This document shows positions 1-6,726 of a stretch of 11,351 bases of DNA, in pieces (position 1 is the first letter of the stretch; each line of letters starts with the position of its first letter). The notes beneath the pieces are model-generated. The model was not told where the DNA came from. It ran no database searches and saw only the letters and a list, made by a program, of their open reading frames with translations. The position numbers and the translations under genes are program-made. The stretch comes from Flavobacteriaceae bacterium. Its GTDB lineage: Bacteria; Bacteroidota; Bacteroidia; Flavobacteriales; Flavobacteriaceae. The stretch covers positions 1 to 11,351 of the forward strand of contig JABHBC010000124.1 in assembly GCA_018674025.1 (NCBI GenBank), read 5' to 3'.

Positions 1-26
1 AAATATATCAAAAAACATGTCGGTAA

Positions 27-41
27 TTAGAATAATTCTAA
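27..41. repeat. 15-base AT-rich palindrome upstream of the hydrolase gene
   Basis: The sequence reads TTAGAA-TAA-TTCTAA, a perfect 6+6 inverted repeat around a 3-base centre, ending 10 bases before the ATG at 52. It could be an operator, the end of an upstream gene's terminator, or chance in AT-rich DNA. There is no T run after it, so a terminator role is not supported. Confidence 0.25.
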
Positions 42-51
42 ATAATTAAAT

Positions 52-1089
52 ATGATTAGTAATTTAAAGAATACATTATTTATACTAATATTTATTTTAG
101 TCAGTTCGTGCAAGTCTACTTATGATACAAAACCTTTTACTAATGCTGATGTACCAAAAGCCCCCGATTATAATAATTTAAATTCTTGGGCCGCTCATCC
201 AGAACTAAAAAATAGCCCCATCTCTGAATTTTATGATAAGGAATCAAAAGCGGACGTTTTTTACATATATCCAACCATAATTACGGAAACTTCTGATTCA
301 GATTGGAATGCCGACACATTTAATAATGAAACAAGAGATAACATTATTAATGTTGCAATTAAGTACCAAGCATCTGCTTGGGCTGGGTCAGCGAGAGTTT
401 TTAGTCCGTTTTACAGACAAGTTCATTACAGAGCATTTTTTGAGCCTTACACAAATAATGGTGGAAGACCTGCTTATGAAATAGCATATGCTGATGTAAA
501 AAGAGCATTTGATTATTACTTAGAAAATTATAACAATGGTAGACCAATAATTATAGCTGGTCATAGTCAAGGATCTGGACATGGAATGAGAATACTAAAA
601 GAATATTTTGATGATAAACCTCTTCAAGAAAAATTAGTAGCTGCTTACCTTATCGGTGCCAATATTAAACATGATGAATTTAAAAGTATTCAACCTATGT
701 TTAAAGCTGACGAAATTGGAGGATTTGTAAATTGGAATAGCTACAAAAAAAATAAAAAACCAAGAGTAAATAAAGATCCTGCTTACAATTCATGGAAAGA
801 AAATAATGTAGTTGTAAATCCAATAACTTGGGATAGACAAAGTAAATCTGATATAACTGACCACAAAGGATTATATTTTTATGATGAAAAAGTATATCCA
901 GAAAGTATAAAGGTTGAATTAACTAGTGGAATGCTTTGGGTAAGTTTACCCAAGAATATCCCAAATCGATTATTTTTAAGACTTGTAAGAAACTATCACT
1001 TTGGTGATATAAATCTATTTTGGGAGGATATTAGACTAAATACTATTGTTAGAATTGATAGCTATTTAGAATCATTAAACACTAAATAA
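52..1089 (+). CDS. DUF3089-type alpha/beta hydrolase, predicted lipoprotein
   Basis: The 345-residue product begins with a short basic start and a hydrophobic stretch (residues 8-17) ending in VSSC, a lipobox that would place the lipid on Cys20, so the mature protein is probably attached to a membrane facing the periplasm or cell surface. Residues 67-190 carry the alpha/beta hydrolase core: the strand DVFYIYPT, then GHSQGS at 170-175 with Ser172 as likely nucleophile. Near the C terminus, NYHFGDINLFWEDIR (314-328) supplies His316 as likely catalytic His and resembles the end of the DUF3089 family. Substrate is unknown; an esterase or lipase-like activity is inferred from the fold only. The first ATG is a good start because the signal peptide follows at once. 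The gene stands alone: 203 bases separate it from the next one. No promoter was visible in the 51 bases before it. Confidence 0.85.
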   Translation: MISNLKNTLFILIFILVSSCKSTYDTKPFTNADVPKAPDYNNLNSWAAHPELKNSPISEFYDKESKADVFYIYPTIITETSDSDWNADTFNNETRDNIINVAIKYQASAWAGSARVFSPFYRQVHYRAFFEPYTNNGGRPAYEIAYADVKRAFDYYLENYNNGRPIIIAGHSQGSGHGMRILKEYFDDKPLQEKLVAAYLIGANIKHDEFKSIQPMFKADEIGGFVNWNSYKKNKKPRVNKDPAYNSWKENNVVVNPITWDRQSKSDITDHKGLYFYDEKVYPESIKVELTSGMLWVSLPKNIPNRLFLRLVRNYHFGDINLFWEDIRLNTIVRIDSYLESLNTK

Positions 1090-1228
1090 TTACTGATTTT
1101 TTTACTCTATAAGTAACCTGATAAAAAAATAAAAAAAATAGTTTTTCTATAAAATTTACTTAACAGATAAGGCTAAATTCATAAAAAAAACATAAAAAAT
1201 ATCATTTTTATCAATATTACAGAGAGAA

Positions 1229-1263
1229 TTGTTGTTTTTTAACAAAAAAAAAGACTATATTTA
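1229..1263 (+). promoter_or_regulatory. Possible promoter of the 64-residue protein gene
   Basis: TATATTTA at 1256-1263 matches 7 of 8 positions of the Bacteroidota -7 box TAnnTTTG. TTG at 1232-1234 lies 21 bases upstream and could be the -33 box; another TTG starts at 1229. A transcript would begin near 1268-1270 and leave a leader of about 25 bases. A short inverted repeat TTGTT-TTTT-AACAA (1232-1245) overlaps the -33 element. Motif match only; the region is very AT-rich, so chance matches are expected. Confidence 0.35.
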
Positions 1264-1292
1264 AGTATTACTAATCTAAAAAACTAAAAAAC

Positions 1293-1487
1293 ATGGGTTA
1301 TTCACACCAAAACAGTAAAGGAAAAACTTACTTTTTACATTCTAAAGATGTAGAGCTAAAAGGAGGAAGACAACAAACAATTTATTACTTCGCTAAAGAC
1401 TCTAGACCTGAAGCATGTGATTTACCTGCAGGTAAAGTAGTTATTGAAAATACTAAAACTGGACTTCCATTCTTAAAAGGAAAATAG
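1293..1487 (+). CDS. Conserved 64-residue protein of unknown function
   Basis: The product is 64 residues, charged and without a signal peptide or membrane segment, so it should be cytosolic. It shows an NSKGKTYFLHSKDVELKGG start (residues 8-26), a QQTIYYFAKD centre (27-36) and an ending with LPAG and TGLPFLK. From memory this matches a family of short bacterial proteins that keep NSKG-TYYLH, GGR-QTIYFFA and TGLP-LK in several phyla and that have no known function. The strand-like alternation suggests a small beta-rich fold, which is inference. Coding reality is supported by that recall, by a possible promoter just upstream and by a strong terminator 18 bases after the stop, which together make it a single-gene transcription unit. 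There is no cysteine pair or His cluster for a zinc finger (single Cys42). Confidence 0.8.
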   Translation: MGYSHQNSKGKTYFLHSKDVELKGGRQQTIYYFAKDSRPEACDLPAGKVVIENTKTGLPFLKGK

Positions 1488-1505
1488 TATTAAGTATTTA
1501 ATATT

Positions 1506-1537
1506 AAAAAAAAACCCTCTATTGAGGGTTTTTTTTT
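1506..1537. terminator. Strong bidirectional intrinsic terminator
   Basis: Nine A, then CCCTC, a TATT loop (1520-1523), GAGGG and nine T form a perfect 14-base inverted repeat. The G/C core followed by a T run is a classical intrinsic terminator, and the matching A run on the other side makes it symmetrical. It lies 18 bases after the stop of the 64-residue protein gene and separates it from the nucleotidyltransferase operon. It is the only GC-cored terminator in the window. Confidence 0.92.
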
Positions 1538-1576
1538 ATTTGTATATGTTATACTCAACATATTTATTCTTTGTAT

Positions 1577-1584
1577 TATATTTG
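1577..1584 (+). promoter_or_regulatory. -7 box (TATATTTG) of the nucleotidyltransferase-kinase operon
   Basis: TATATTTG is a perfect TAnnTTTG match 15 bases before the ATG at 1600 and downstream of the terminator at 1506-1537, where a new promoter is needed. No TTG sits at the usual distance upstream, so the -33 element is weak or absent. The leader would be only about 10 bases. Confidence 0.5.
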
Positions 1585-1599
1585 AAAAAAATTAAATAA

Positions 1600-2484
1600 A
1601 TGACATTATTACTTATGGCCGCTGGTAGTGGTAGCAGATACGGAAAATTAAAACAGTTTGATGAATTAGGGCCAAAAGGTGAGTTTTTATTAGAGTTTAG
1701 CATATATGATGCAATCAATAACGGCTTTAAGCACATAGTTTTAGTAACTAAAAAAGAAAATAAGGATTTTTTAAATAATTATTTAATAAATAAAATTCCT
1801 AACTATATTAAATTGGATGTCGTTATTCAAGATATAAATGATCTTCCAAAAGATACTCAACTAAAACATAAAAGGATTAAACCATGGGGTACAGCTCATG
1901 CAGTATGGTCTGCGAGGCATGTCATAAAATCTAGTTTTGTCATTATTAATGCAGATGACTATTATGGTAAAGAAGCATTTGAACAAGCTGCAAATTATTT
2001 AAACACGACAAACCAGAATAAATCTTACGGTTTAGTCACCTATAAATTGGGTAAAACATTATCAGATTTTGGTACAGTTTCCAGAGGAATTTGTCATGTA
2101 GATAACAATAAACTTATTTCTATAAAAGAGCATATTAAAATTTGTGAAATAGAAGGTCAAATAATCGATGAAGATTCTGGAAATATTTTAGAATATAATG
2201 ATGATGTTTCTATGAATTTTTGGATTTGTAATACAGACATCTTTGATTATATAGAAAACTATTTCAAAGAATTCCTAGAAAATGAAAGCAATCTAGATAA
2301 GAACGAAATTTATTTACCTTTTGTAGCACAAGAGATGATGAACGAAGGACTAATTTCAATCAATGCTATTAAATCTAACAGTGATTGGTTTGGAGTTACA
2401 TATTTTGAGGACAAAGATAACGCCGTAAACTCCTTAGAGTCATATACTTCATCTAATAAATACCCAAGCCCTCTCTGGAGATAA
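1600..2484 (+). CDS. Sugar-1-phosphate nucleotidyltransferase family protein
   Basis: The protein has the Rossmann-like fold of NTP-sugar pyrophosphorylases, enzymes that join a sugar 1-phosphate to UTP or another NTP. Seen in the 294 residues: the nucleotide-binding loop AAGSGSRYGKLKQ (7-19) directly after the first strand, KPWGTAHA (94-101), the metal-binding NADDYYG (117-123), SMNFW (204-208) in the sugar-binding half, and SDWFGVTYFEDK (261-272) near the end. Length fits single-domain uridylyltransferases; there is no C-terminal acyltransferase as in GlmU. The ATG chosen puts the first strand (TLLLMAAG) at the very N terminus, as in relatives. The kinase gene follows after 12 bases, so they are almost surely co-transcribed. 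The partner suggests an amino-sugar 1-phosphate substrate (inference). Glucose-1-phosphate uridylyltransferase is the main alternative. Fold confident, substrate not. Confidence 0.88.
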   Translation: MTLLLMAAGSGSRYGKLKQFDELGPKGEFLLEFSIYDAINNGFKHIVLVTKKENKDFLNNYLINKIPNYIKLDVVIQDINDLPKDTQLKHKRIKPWGTAHAVWSARHVIKSSFVIINADDYYGKEAFEQAANYLNTTNQNKSYGLVTYKLGKTLSDFGTVSRGICHVDNNKLISIKEHIKICEIEGQIIDEDSGNILEYNDDVSMNFWICNTDIFDYIENYFKEFLENESNLDKNEIYLPFVAQEMMNEGLISINAIKSNSDWFGVTYFEDKDNAVNSLESYTSSNKYPSPLWR

Positions 2485-2496
2485 TAAAATCAAAAT

Positions 2497-3531
2497 ATGG
2501 ATAAACATTTATTAAATAAAATATTATCTAATTTTGAAATTACTGGAAATTTAATATCATTTACAAAGGTTTCATCCGGTTATATTAATGATACTTTTAA
2601 AATATTCATTGATGCATGTCCAAGATATATTCTTCAGAAGATAAATTCTAAAGTCTTTAAAAAACCAGAAAATATTTTTTATAACATAGGTCTTATTCAA
2701 AAAAAATTTATAAATATTGGCATTAAATTAGTTAATTCTAAATTTAACAGACCCTATATAACAATTAATGATTCAGAATATTGGAGGTTAATGCATTATG
2801 AAGATGGCAGTGAAACTTATAACTATACTACAGATTCCGAAATAGCTTTAGAATGCGGTAAAGTGCTTTCAAATTTTCATAAAAGTTTTGAAAATATAGA
2901 CATTACTGAGTTTAAATATATCTTAAAAGATTTTCATTGTTTACCATCAAGAATTCAGCAATTTAATGATTCTTGTAAAAATTTTAACGAAGAAAAATTA
3001 AATGAAATTTCAGGGTTGATAAATACAATTAATACTTTTTCACAAAAATTTGAAATTATTTATTCTTCAAATCTAAAAAATAGACTTTGTCATAATGACT
3101 CAAAACTAAATAACATTTTATTTGACAAATATAAAAAAGGGCTTTATTTAATTGATATAGATACTATTATGCCAGGCTTAATTTTATATGATTTTGGAGA
3201 TACCGTTAGAACACTTGTTAATCCAACTTCAGAGGAAGAGAAAGACTTGAGTAAAATTAAATTCAATAAAAAAATGTTTGTTTCATTTATCACTGGTTTT
3301 AAACCAACATTATTAAAAATCGAACAAAATGAAAAAGACCTACTTCCACTTTCTGTAGCATTGATGCCTTTTATGCACGGAGTAAGAGCACTAACAGATC
3401 ATTTAAATGGTAATAAATACTTTAAAGTAAGTTACCCTGATCAAAATCTAATAAGAGCTAAAAACTTAATAAAATTTTCTGAGGTTGCATTTAATAATGA
3501 AGAATACATGAAAAAGATAATCAATACTTAA
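2497..3531 (+). CDS. N-acetylhexosamine 1-kinase-like phosphotransferase (APH fold)
   Basis: This 344-residue protein belongs to the aminoglycoside-phosphotransferase/choline-kinase fold. Residues 24-50 (VSSGYINDTFKI, then YILQKIN) form the ATP-binding lobe; HNDSKLNN (199-206) is the catalytic loop with Asp201 as likely base; LIDIDTIMPGL (218-228) gives the metal-binding Asp220/Asp222, followed by YDFGDTVR (231-238). The combination ILQKIN-VF, HND-KLNN and IDIDT-MPG is that of NahK, the N-acetylhexosamine 1-kinase of bifidobacteria and its Bacteroidota relatives (some old annotations call them mucin desulfatase). It would phosphorylate GlcNAc or GalNAc at C1 with ATP in the cytosol, feeding the nucleotidyltransferase encoded just upstream. 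An antibiotic kinase is unlikely given the motif set. Its TAA stop overlaps the stop of the convergent rhodanese gene by four bases. Substrate is inferred. Confidence 0.82.
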   Translation: MDKHLLNKILSNFEITGNLISFTKVSSGYINDTFKIFIDACPRYILQKINSKVFKKPENIFYNIGLIQKKFINIGIKLVNSKFNRPYITINDSEYWRLMHYEDGSETYNYTTDSEIALECGKVLSNFHKSFENIDITEFKYILKDFHCLPSRIQQFNDSCKNFNEEKLNEISGLINTINTFSQKFEIIYSSNLKNRLCHNDSKLNNILFDKYKKGLYLIDIDTIMPGLILYDFGDTVRTLVNPTSEEEKDLSKIKFNKKMFVSFITGFKPTLLKIEQNEKDLLPLSVALMPFMHGVRALTDHLNGNKYFKVSYPDQNLIRAKNLIKFSEVAFNNEEYMKKIINT

Positions 3532-3923
3532 TTTAAAGAATCTAAAATAATTTCATTTCGGTTACTTAACCACCCATTCATTCCTTCCTTAAGGTTGTAT
3601 ACATTTTTAAAACCTAAAGATTTCATTATTAAAGCAGATTTACCACTTCTATTACCAGATTTACAATAAACAACTGTAGTTTTTGACTTATCTAATACAT
3701 TAAGACTATCGATAAAATTAGAATCATAGAAATCTATGTTTAGTGAGGCCTCTATATAGCCACTTTTATGTTCTTCAATTGTTCTAACATCAATAATTTG
3801 AATATCATCTACAGTCTTTAATAATTTAAAATCAGACGTAGTTATTTCATTAATCACTGGTGTGGAAAAATTACATGAAAAGAAAATTAAAAAAACAAAA
3901 AATAGAGTGAATTTTTTAATCAT
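3528..3923 (-). CDS. Rhodanese-domain lipoprotein
   Basis: A single rhodanese domain of 131 residues follows a lipoprotein-type leader: MIKK, a hydrophobic run (6-15) and Cys17 after FFS, a looser lipobox than usual, so mature protein is probably anchored in the envelope. Domain landmarks are IIDVRTIEEHKSGYIEASLNI (43-63) and the active-site loop CKSGNRS (87-93), where Cys87 would carry the persulfide, then LGFKNVYNLKEGMNGW (103-118). Rhodanese domains move sulfur to thiol or cyanide acceptors; the partner here is unknown. The gene starts three bases after the stop of another rhodanese gene, with which it shares the layout and the NVYNL/KTYNL ending, so the pair probably arose by duplication followed by relocation of one copy to the envelope. 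Its stop overlaps that of the convergent kinase gene. Confidence 0.85.
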   Translation of the reverse strand: MIKKFTLFFVFLIFFSCNFSTPVINEITTSDFKLLKTVDDIQIIDVRTIEEHKSGYIEASLNIDFYDSNFIDSLNVLDKSKTTVVYCKSGNRSGKSALIMKSLGFKNVYNLKEGMNGWLSNRNEIILDSLN

Positions 3924-3926
3924 AAT

Positions 3927-4238
3927 TTATAAACTTGCTATTTCACCACTCCAATTCATAAAACCACCCAAGAGGTTATAGGTTTTATCAAATCCTAATT
4001 GATTCATTAAAGAACAAGCTTGTGCACTCCTACTTCCAGCTTTACAGTATAAAAAGTAAGATTTAGATTTATCTAACTTATTTATTTCATCTATAAATAA
4101 TTGACCTCCATAGATGTCAATATTAATAGCATCAGGAATAATTCCTTCAGCAACTTCGTGTTCAGTTCTTACATCAATTATTATTGAATTTTCATTTGCT
4201 TCACATTGTAATTTCCAATCAGATTGATTTAAATCCAT
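3927..4238 (-). CDS. Single-domain cytosolic rhodanese
   Basis: The 103-residue protein is one rhodanese domain without a signal peptide. It shows IIIDVRTEHEVAEGIIPDAI (19-38), the active-site loop CKAGSRS (65-71) with Cys65 as persulfide-bearing residue, and LGFDKTYNLLGGFMNW (81-96), the usual C-terminal helix region. It is close in size to stand-alone GlpE/PspE-type rhodaneses. Two further cysteines (12 and 75) lie outside the active site. The gene lies 20 bases after yaaA and three bases before the rhodanese lipoprotein gene, all on the minus strand, so the three are likely one operon. The function in the cell is probably sulfur relay or thiol repair during oxidative stress, inferred from the neighbour. 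Confidence 0.88.
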   Translation of the reverse strand: MDLNQSDWKLQCEANENSIIIDVRTEHEVAEGIIPDAINIDIYGGQLFIDEINKLDKSKSYFLYCKAGSRSAQACSLMNQLGFDKTYNLLGGFMNWSGEIASL

Positions 4239-4258
4239 AGTTTTTTAAGTTTAATATA

Positions 4259-5017
4259 CTATCTAGTAAAAATTAACTCATTTTCTGTAGATAGTTTTTC
4301 AGAAAAACGATAATTATCAGACGAAAAATATTTCAAATCATTAACAGACTCAATCTTATTATCTATAACATATCGAGTCATAAGACCTCTTGCTCTTTTA
4401 GAAAATATAGCTATTGTTTTATATTCTCCATTTTTAAATTGCTTAAAGTTAGCAGTAATCATTGGTGTTTTTAAAACCTTAGTATCGATTGCTTTAATAT
4501 ATTCATTGCTAGCTAAATTCAAAAATAACTCACCTTCCTTTAGTTCTTGATTTATTGATTTTGTTAATTGAACTTTCCAATAATCATAGAGATTTTTATT
4601 TTTTCCAAATGATAATTTAGTACCCATTTCCAATCTGTAAGGCTGTACTAAATCCAAAGGTTTTAGAATACCATAAAGTCCTGATATTATTCTTACAGTA
4701 TTTTGTAATAAATCAATTTTATTTACAGGAATAGAATAGGCATCAATTCCTTTATATACATCTCCATTAAATGCATAAATTGCTTGTCTTGAATTGGAAG
4801 GGCTAAATGGAAGACTCCAAGACTGGTTTCTTTCATAATTTAAATCACCAAGAGAACTAGAAATACTCATTAATTTAGACAAATCGTTTGGAGACTTATT
4901 TTTAAGAATACTATTTAACATTTCAGCTTCTTTTAAAAAGCAAGACTGAGTAAATTCTTTTGTAGGCAATTCACTTGTATAGTTCAAAGATTTTGCAGGA
5001 GAAATAACTAATTTCAT
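4259..5017 (-). CDS. yaaA: Peroxide stress protein YaaA
   Basis: At 252 residues the protein is within a few residues of E. coli YaaA (DUF328/UPF0246) and keeps the family marks from end to end: SPAKSLN (6-12), FNGDVYKG (83-90), SGLYGILKPLD (112-122), QPYRLEMG (125-132), NLASNEY (167-173) and KRARGLMTRY (207-216). E. coli YaaA is made in response to hydrogen peroxide and limits damage by lowering free intracellular iron; it has a DNA-binding fold. The first ATG is used because KLVISPAK is the normal N terminus. It heads a minus-strand set with two rhodanese genes. Upstream, TTCGTTTG at 5047-5040 is one base off the TAnnTTTG box and could be its promoter, but no -33 TTG is well placed. No OxyR-like site was recognised. 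Confidence 0.93.
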   Translation of the reverse strand: MKLVISPAKSLNYTSELPTKEFTQSCFLKEAEMLNSILKNKSPNDLSKLMSISSSLGDLNYERNQSWSLPFSPSNSRQAIYAFNGDVYKGIDAYSIPVNKIDLLQNTVRIISGLYGILKPLDLVQPYRLEMGTKLSFGKNKNLYDYWKVQLTKSINQELKEGELFLNLASNEYIKAIDTKVLKTPMITANFKQFKNGEYKTIAIFSKRARGLMTRYVIDNKIESVNDLKYFSSDNYRFSEKLSTENELIFTR

Positions 5018-5078
5018 ATAAAAATTTTAATTAAAATTACAAACGAAAAATATATTTACAATAAAAAAAATCAAAAAT

Positions 5079-6089
5079 TTACATTTGATGCTTAGAGTAG
5101 TTTGACCATTTGTCTACACAGAGTCTAATATCTTCAGGCATCTCAGACTCAAATTCCATAAATTTGTTAGAGGTAGGGTGTATAAAGCCCAAGCTTTTGG
5201 CGTGAAGAGCTTGTCTGGGTAATACTTTAAAACAATTTTCTACAAACTGTTTGTATTTTGTAAATCTAGTTCCTTTAAGAATTAAATTTCCACCATATCT
5301 TTCATCGTTAAACAAAGTATGTCCAATAAATTTTAAATGTACTCTAATTTGGTGTGTTCTTCCTGTCTCAAGTCTACAGCTAATAAGGGAAACATATCCA
5401 AACCTTTGTAAAACCTTATAGTGGGTTATTGCTGGTTTACCTAAATGGCTGTCTTCGTCATTGAAAACAATATTTTGTAATCTGTTTTTGGGGTTTCTTC
5501 CAATTATTTGATTAATTGTCCCCTCATCTTCTTTAAGGTTTCCCCAAACCAATGCGACATATTCTCTTTTACTAGTTTTATTGGCAAATTGTTTTGATAA
5601 CTTGGTCATGGCATTATCATTTTTTGCAACAACTAATAATCCACTTGTATCTTTATCAATTCTATGAACTAAACCAGGTCTGTTAGAAGAATTATTCGGA
5701 AGGTTGTCAAAATGATAAATCAAACCATTTATCAAAGTTCCTGTCTGATTTCCATGGCCAGGATGTACTACCATTCCAGCAGGTTTATTGACTACAACGA
5801 TATCGTCATCCTCAAAAACTATATTTAAATCAATATTTTCTGGTAGTAACAAATTTTCAGTTGGTGGATATTCAAATAAAACTTTAATTTCATCATGAGG
5901 TCTGACTTTATAATTTGATTTAACTACTTGTCCATTTACTCTAATACTTCCATCTTTGGCTGCAGCCTGAATTTTTGTTCTTGTTGCATTCTCAACAAAA
6001 TTCATTAGATACTTATCGATTCTTAATGGCTCCTGACCTGCTTGAACTGAAAAAGAATAGTGTTCGTGTAAATTTTCAGAGTTTTCCAT
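5079..6089 (-). CDS. rluD: RluA/RluD-family 23S rRNA pseudouridine synthase
   Basis: The 336-residue enzyme has an S4 RNA-binding domain (about 21-75, with LRIDKYL and IRVNGQVVK) followed by the pseudouridine synthase domain. HRIDKDTSGLLVVAK (142-156) is the RluA-family catalytic motif with Asp145 as nucleophile; NKPAGMVVHP (101-110) and LETGRTHQIRVHL (240-252) are the other conserved blocks. The S4 plus catalytic layout and length are those of RluD, which modifies uridines in helix 69 of 23S rRNA; RluC-like specificity cannot be excluded. Its ATG lies inside the end of the PASTA protein gene with 14 bases shared, so translation is probably coupled. GGAA sits just before the ATG, a weak Shine-Dalgarno resemblance that may be chance because it also encodes the PASTA protein's end. 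Confidence 0.93.
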   Translation of the reverse strand: MENSENLHEHYSFSVQAGQEPLRIDKYLMNFVENATRTKIQAAAKDGSIRVNGQVVKSNYKVRPHDEIKVLFEYPPTENLLLPENIDLNIVFEDDDIVVVNKPAGMVVHPGHGNQTGTLINGLIYHFDNLPNNSSNRPGLVHRIDKDTSGLLVVAKNDNAMTKLSKQFANKTSKREYVALVWGNLKEDEGTINQIIGRNPKNRLQNIVFNDEDSHLGKPAITHYKVLQRFGYVSLISCRLETGRTHQIRVHLKFIGHTLFNDERYGGNLILKGTRFTKYKQFVENCFKVLPRQALHAKSLGFIHPTSNKFMEFESEMPEDIRLCVDKWSNYSKHQM

Positions 6090-6627
6090 TTCCTAAAGTT
6101 AAATCAATCACAGAGTTTTTTAACAACTTGTCTCCTTCATTGATTAGTTCACCTTTATGACTTATTTCTATAATTTCATCTTTTCCAATATCATCTACAT
6201 ATTCAATTTCACCAATCACAAAACCTGATGACTCTAATCTTTGAGTAGCTTGTCGAATGGTAGTTCTTATTATTTTTGGAATAGTAATTTCATTATAACC
6301 AGACGGATTAATTGTGAGGTATATTTTTCTATTTACCTTGACCTTTGCACCGGAAATAGGTTGATGATCTATAACCGATAAAGGTTTAAATGAAGAGTTG
6401 TATCTAGCAGAGTCTAATATGACGAAGCTAAGGTCTAAAGATTTTAAATCTATATCAACTTGATCTAAAGTTTTTCCAATTAGGTTGGGAACCTCAACAG
6501 ACTCTCCATGCTTAGTAATATAACTTAGTGATGTAACACTAATAATAATTAAAATAATTGTTAAACATATTATGGACGTAATATGCTTAACAAATTTTAA
6601 ACTGAATAAAAATTTAATAAAGCTCAT
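6076..6627 (-). CDS. Membrane-anchored protein with two PASTA domains
   Basis: The 183-residue protein has a short cytosolic start, one membrane segment (about 15-37) and two PASTA repeats outside, at about 43-108 (starting ESVEVPNLIGKTLDQV, ending YLTINPSG) and 114-179 (ITIPKIIRTTIRQA to IDLTLGNG). PASTA domains in other bacteria bind peptidoglycan or muropeptides, often on Ser/Thr kinases or penicillin-binding proteins. Here there is no kinase or transpeptidase part, so it would be a pure sensor or scaffold in the periplasm. It sits back to back with ddl, which makes the D-Ala-D-Ala end of the peptidoglycan stem, and is translationally overlapped with rluD. I recall the same PASTA-rluD/ddl arrangement in Flavobacteriaceae. 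A role in cell-wall assembly is inference. Confidence 0.88.
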   Translation of the reverse strand: MSFIKFLFSLKFVKHITSIICLTIILIIISVTSLSYITKHGESVEVPNLIGKTLDQVDIDLKSLDLSFVILDSARYNSSFKPLSVIDHQPISGAKVKVNRKIYLTINPSGYNEITIPKIIRTTIRQATQRLESSGFVIGEIEYVDDIGKDEIIEISHKGELINEGDKLLKNSVIDLTLGNGKL

Positions 6628-6644
6628 TATTATTTGTTATTTAG

Positions 6645-6652
6645 CAAAACTA
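6645..6652 (-). promoter_or_regulatory. -7 box (TAGTTTTG) of the PASTA-rluD operon
   Basis: Read on the minus strand, 6652 to 6645 is TAGTTTTG, a perfect TAnnTTTG match 17 bases before the ATG at 6627. No TTG lies at the usual -33 distance. On the plus strand the same 93-base gap offers only TATATTTT (6704-6711), a one-mismatch candidate for ddl. Confidence 0.42.
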
Positions 6653-6726
6653 AGCATTTTTAGAGTTATTTTTTCTTATGTAAATAAGATTTACAAATAA
6701 ATTTATATTTTTAATAAAAAGTGAAA

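Noticed and set aside
1090..1292. Small gene, RNA gene or terminator in the 203-base gap
   Set aside because: There is no open frame with a plausible start and no stem with G/C pairs; the best inverted repeat (TTACT/AGTAA near 1108-1122) has five pairs and no T run. Only the possible promoter at 1229-1263 is kept.
1536..1736. Open frame of 66 codons on the minus strand
   Set aside because: It runs antisense through the terminator and the first strand of the nucleotidyltransferase, whose motifs are clear; the translation has no recognisable pattern.
2497..3531. Aminoglycoside resistance kinase
   Set aside because: The fold is shared, but the ILQKIN, HND-KLNN and IDIDT-MPG set and the nucleotidyltransferase partner point to a sugar 1-kinase.
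5975..6160. Open frame of 61 codons on the plus strand
   Set aside because: It is antisense to the start of rluD and the end of the PASTA gene, both well supported.
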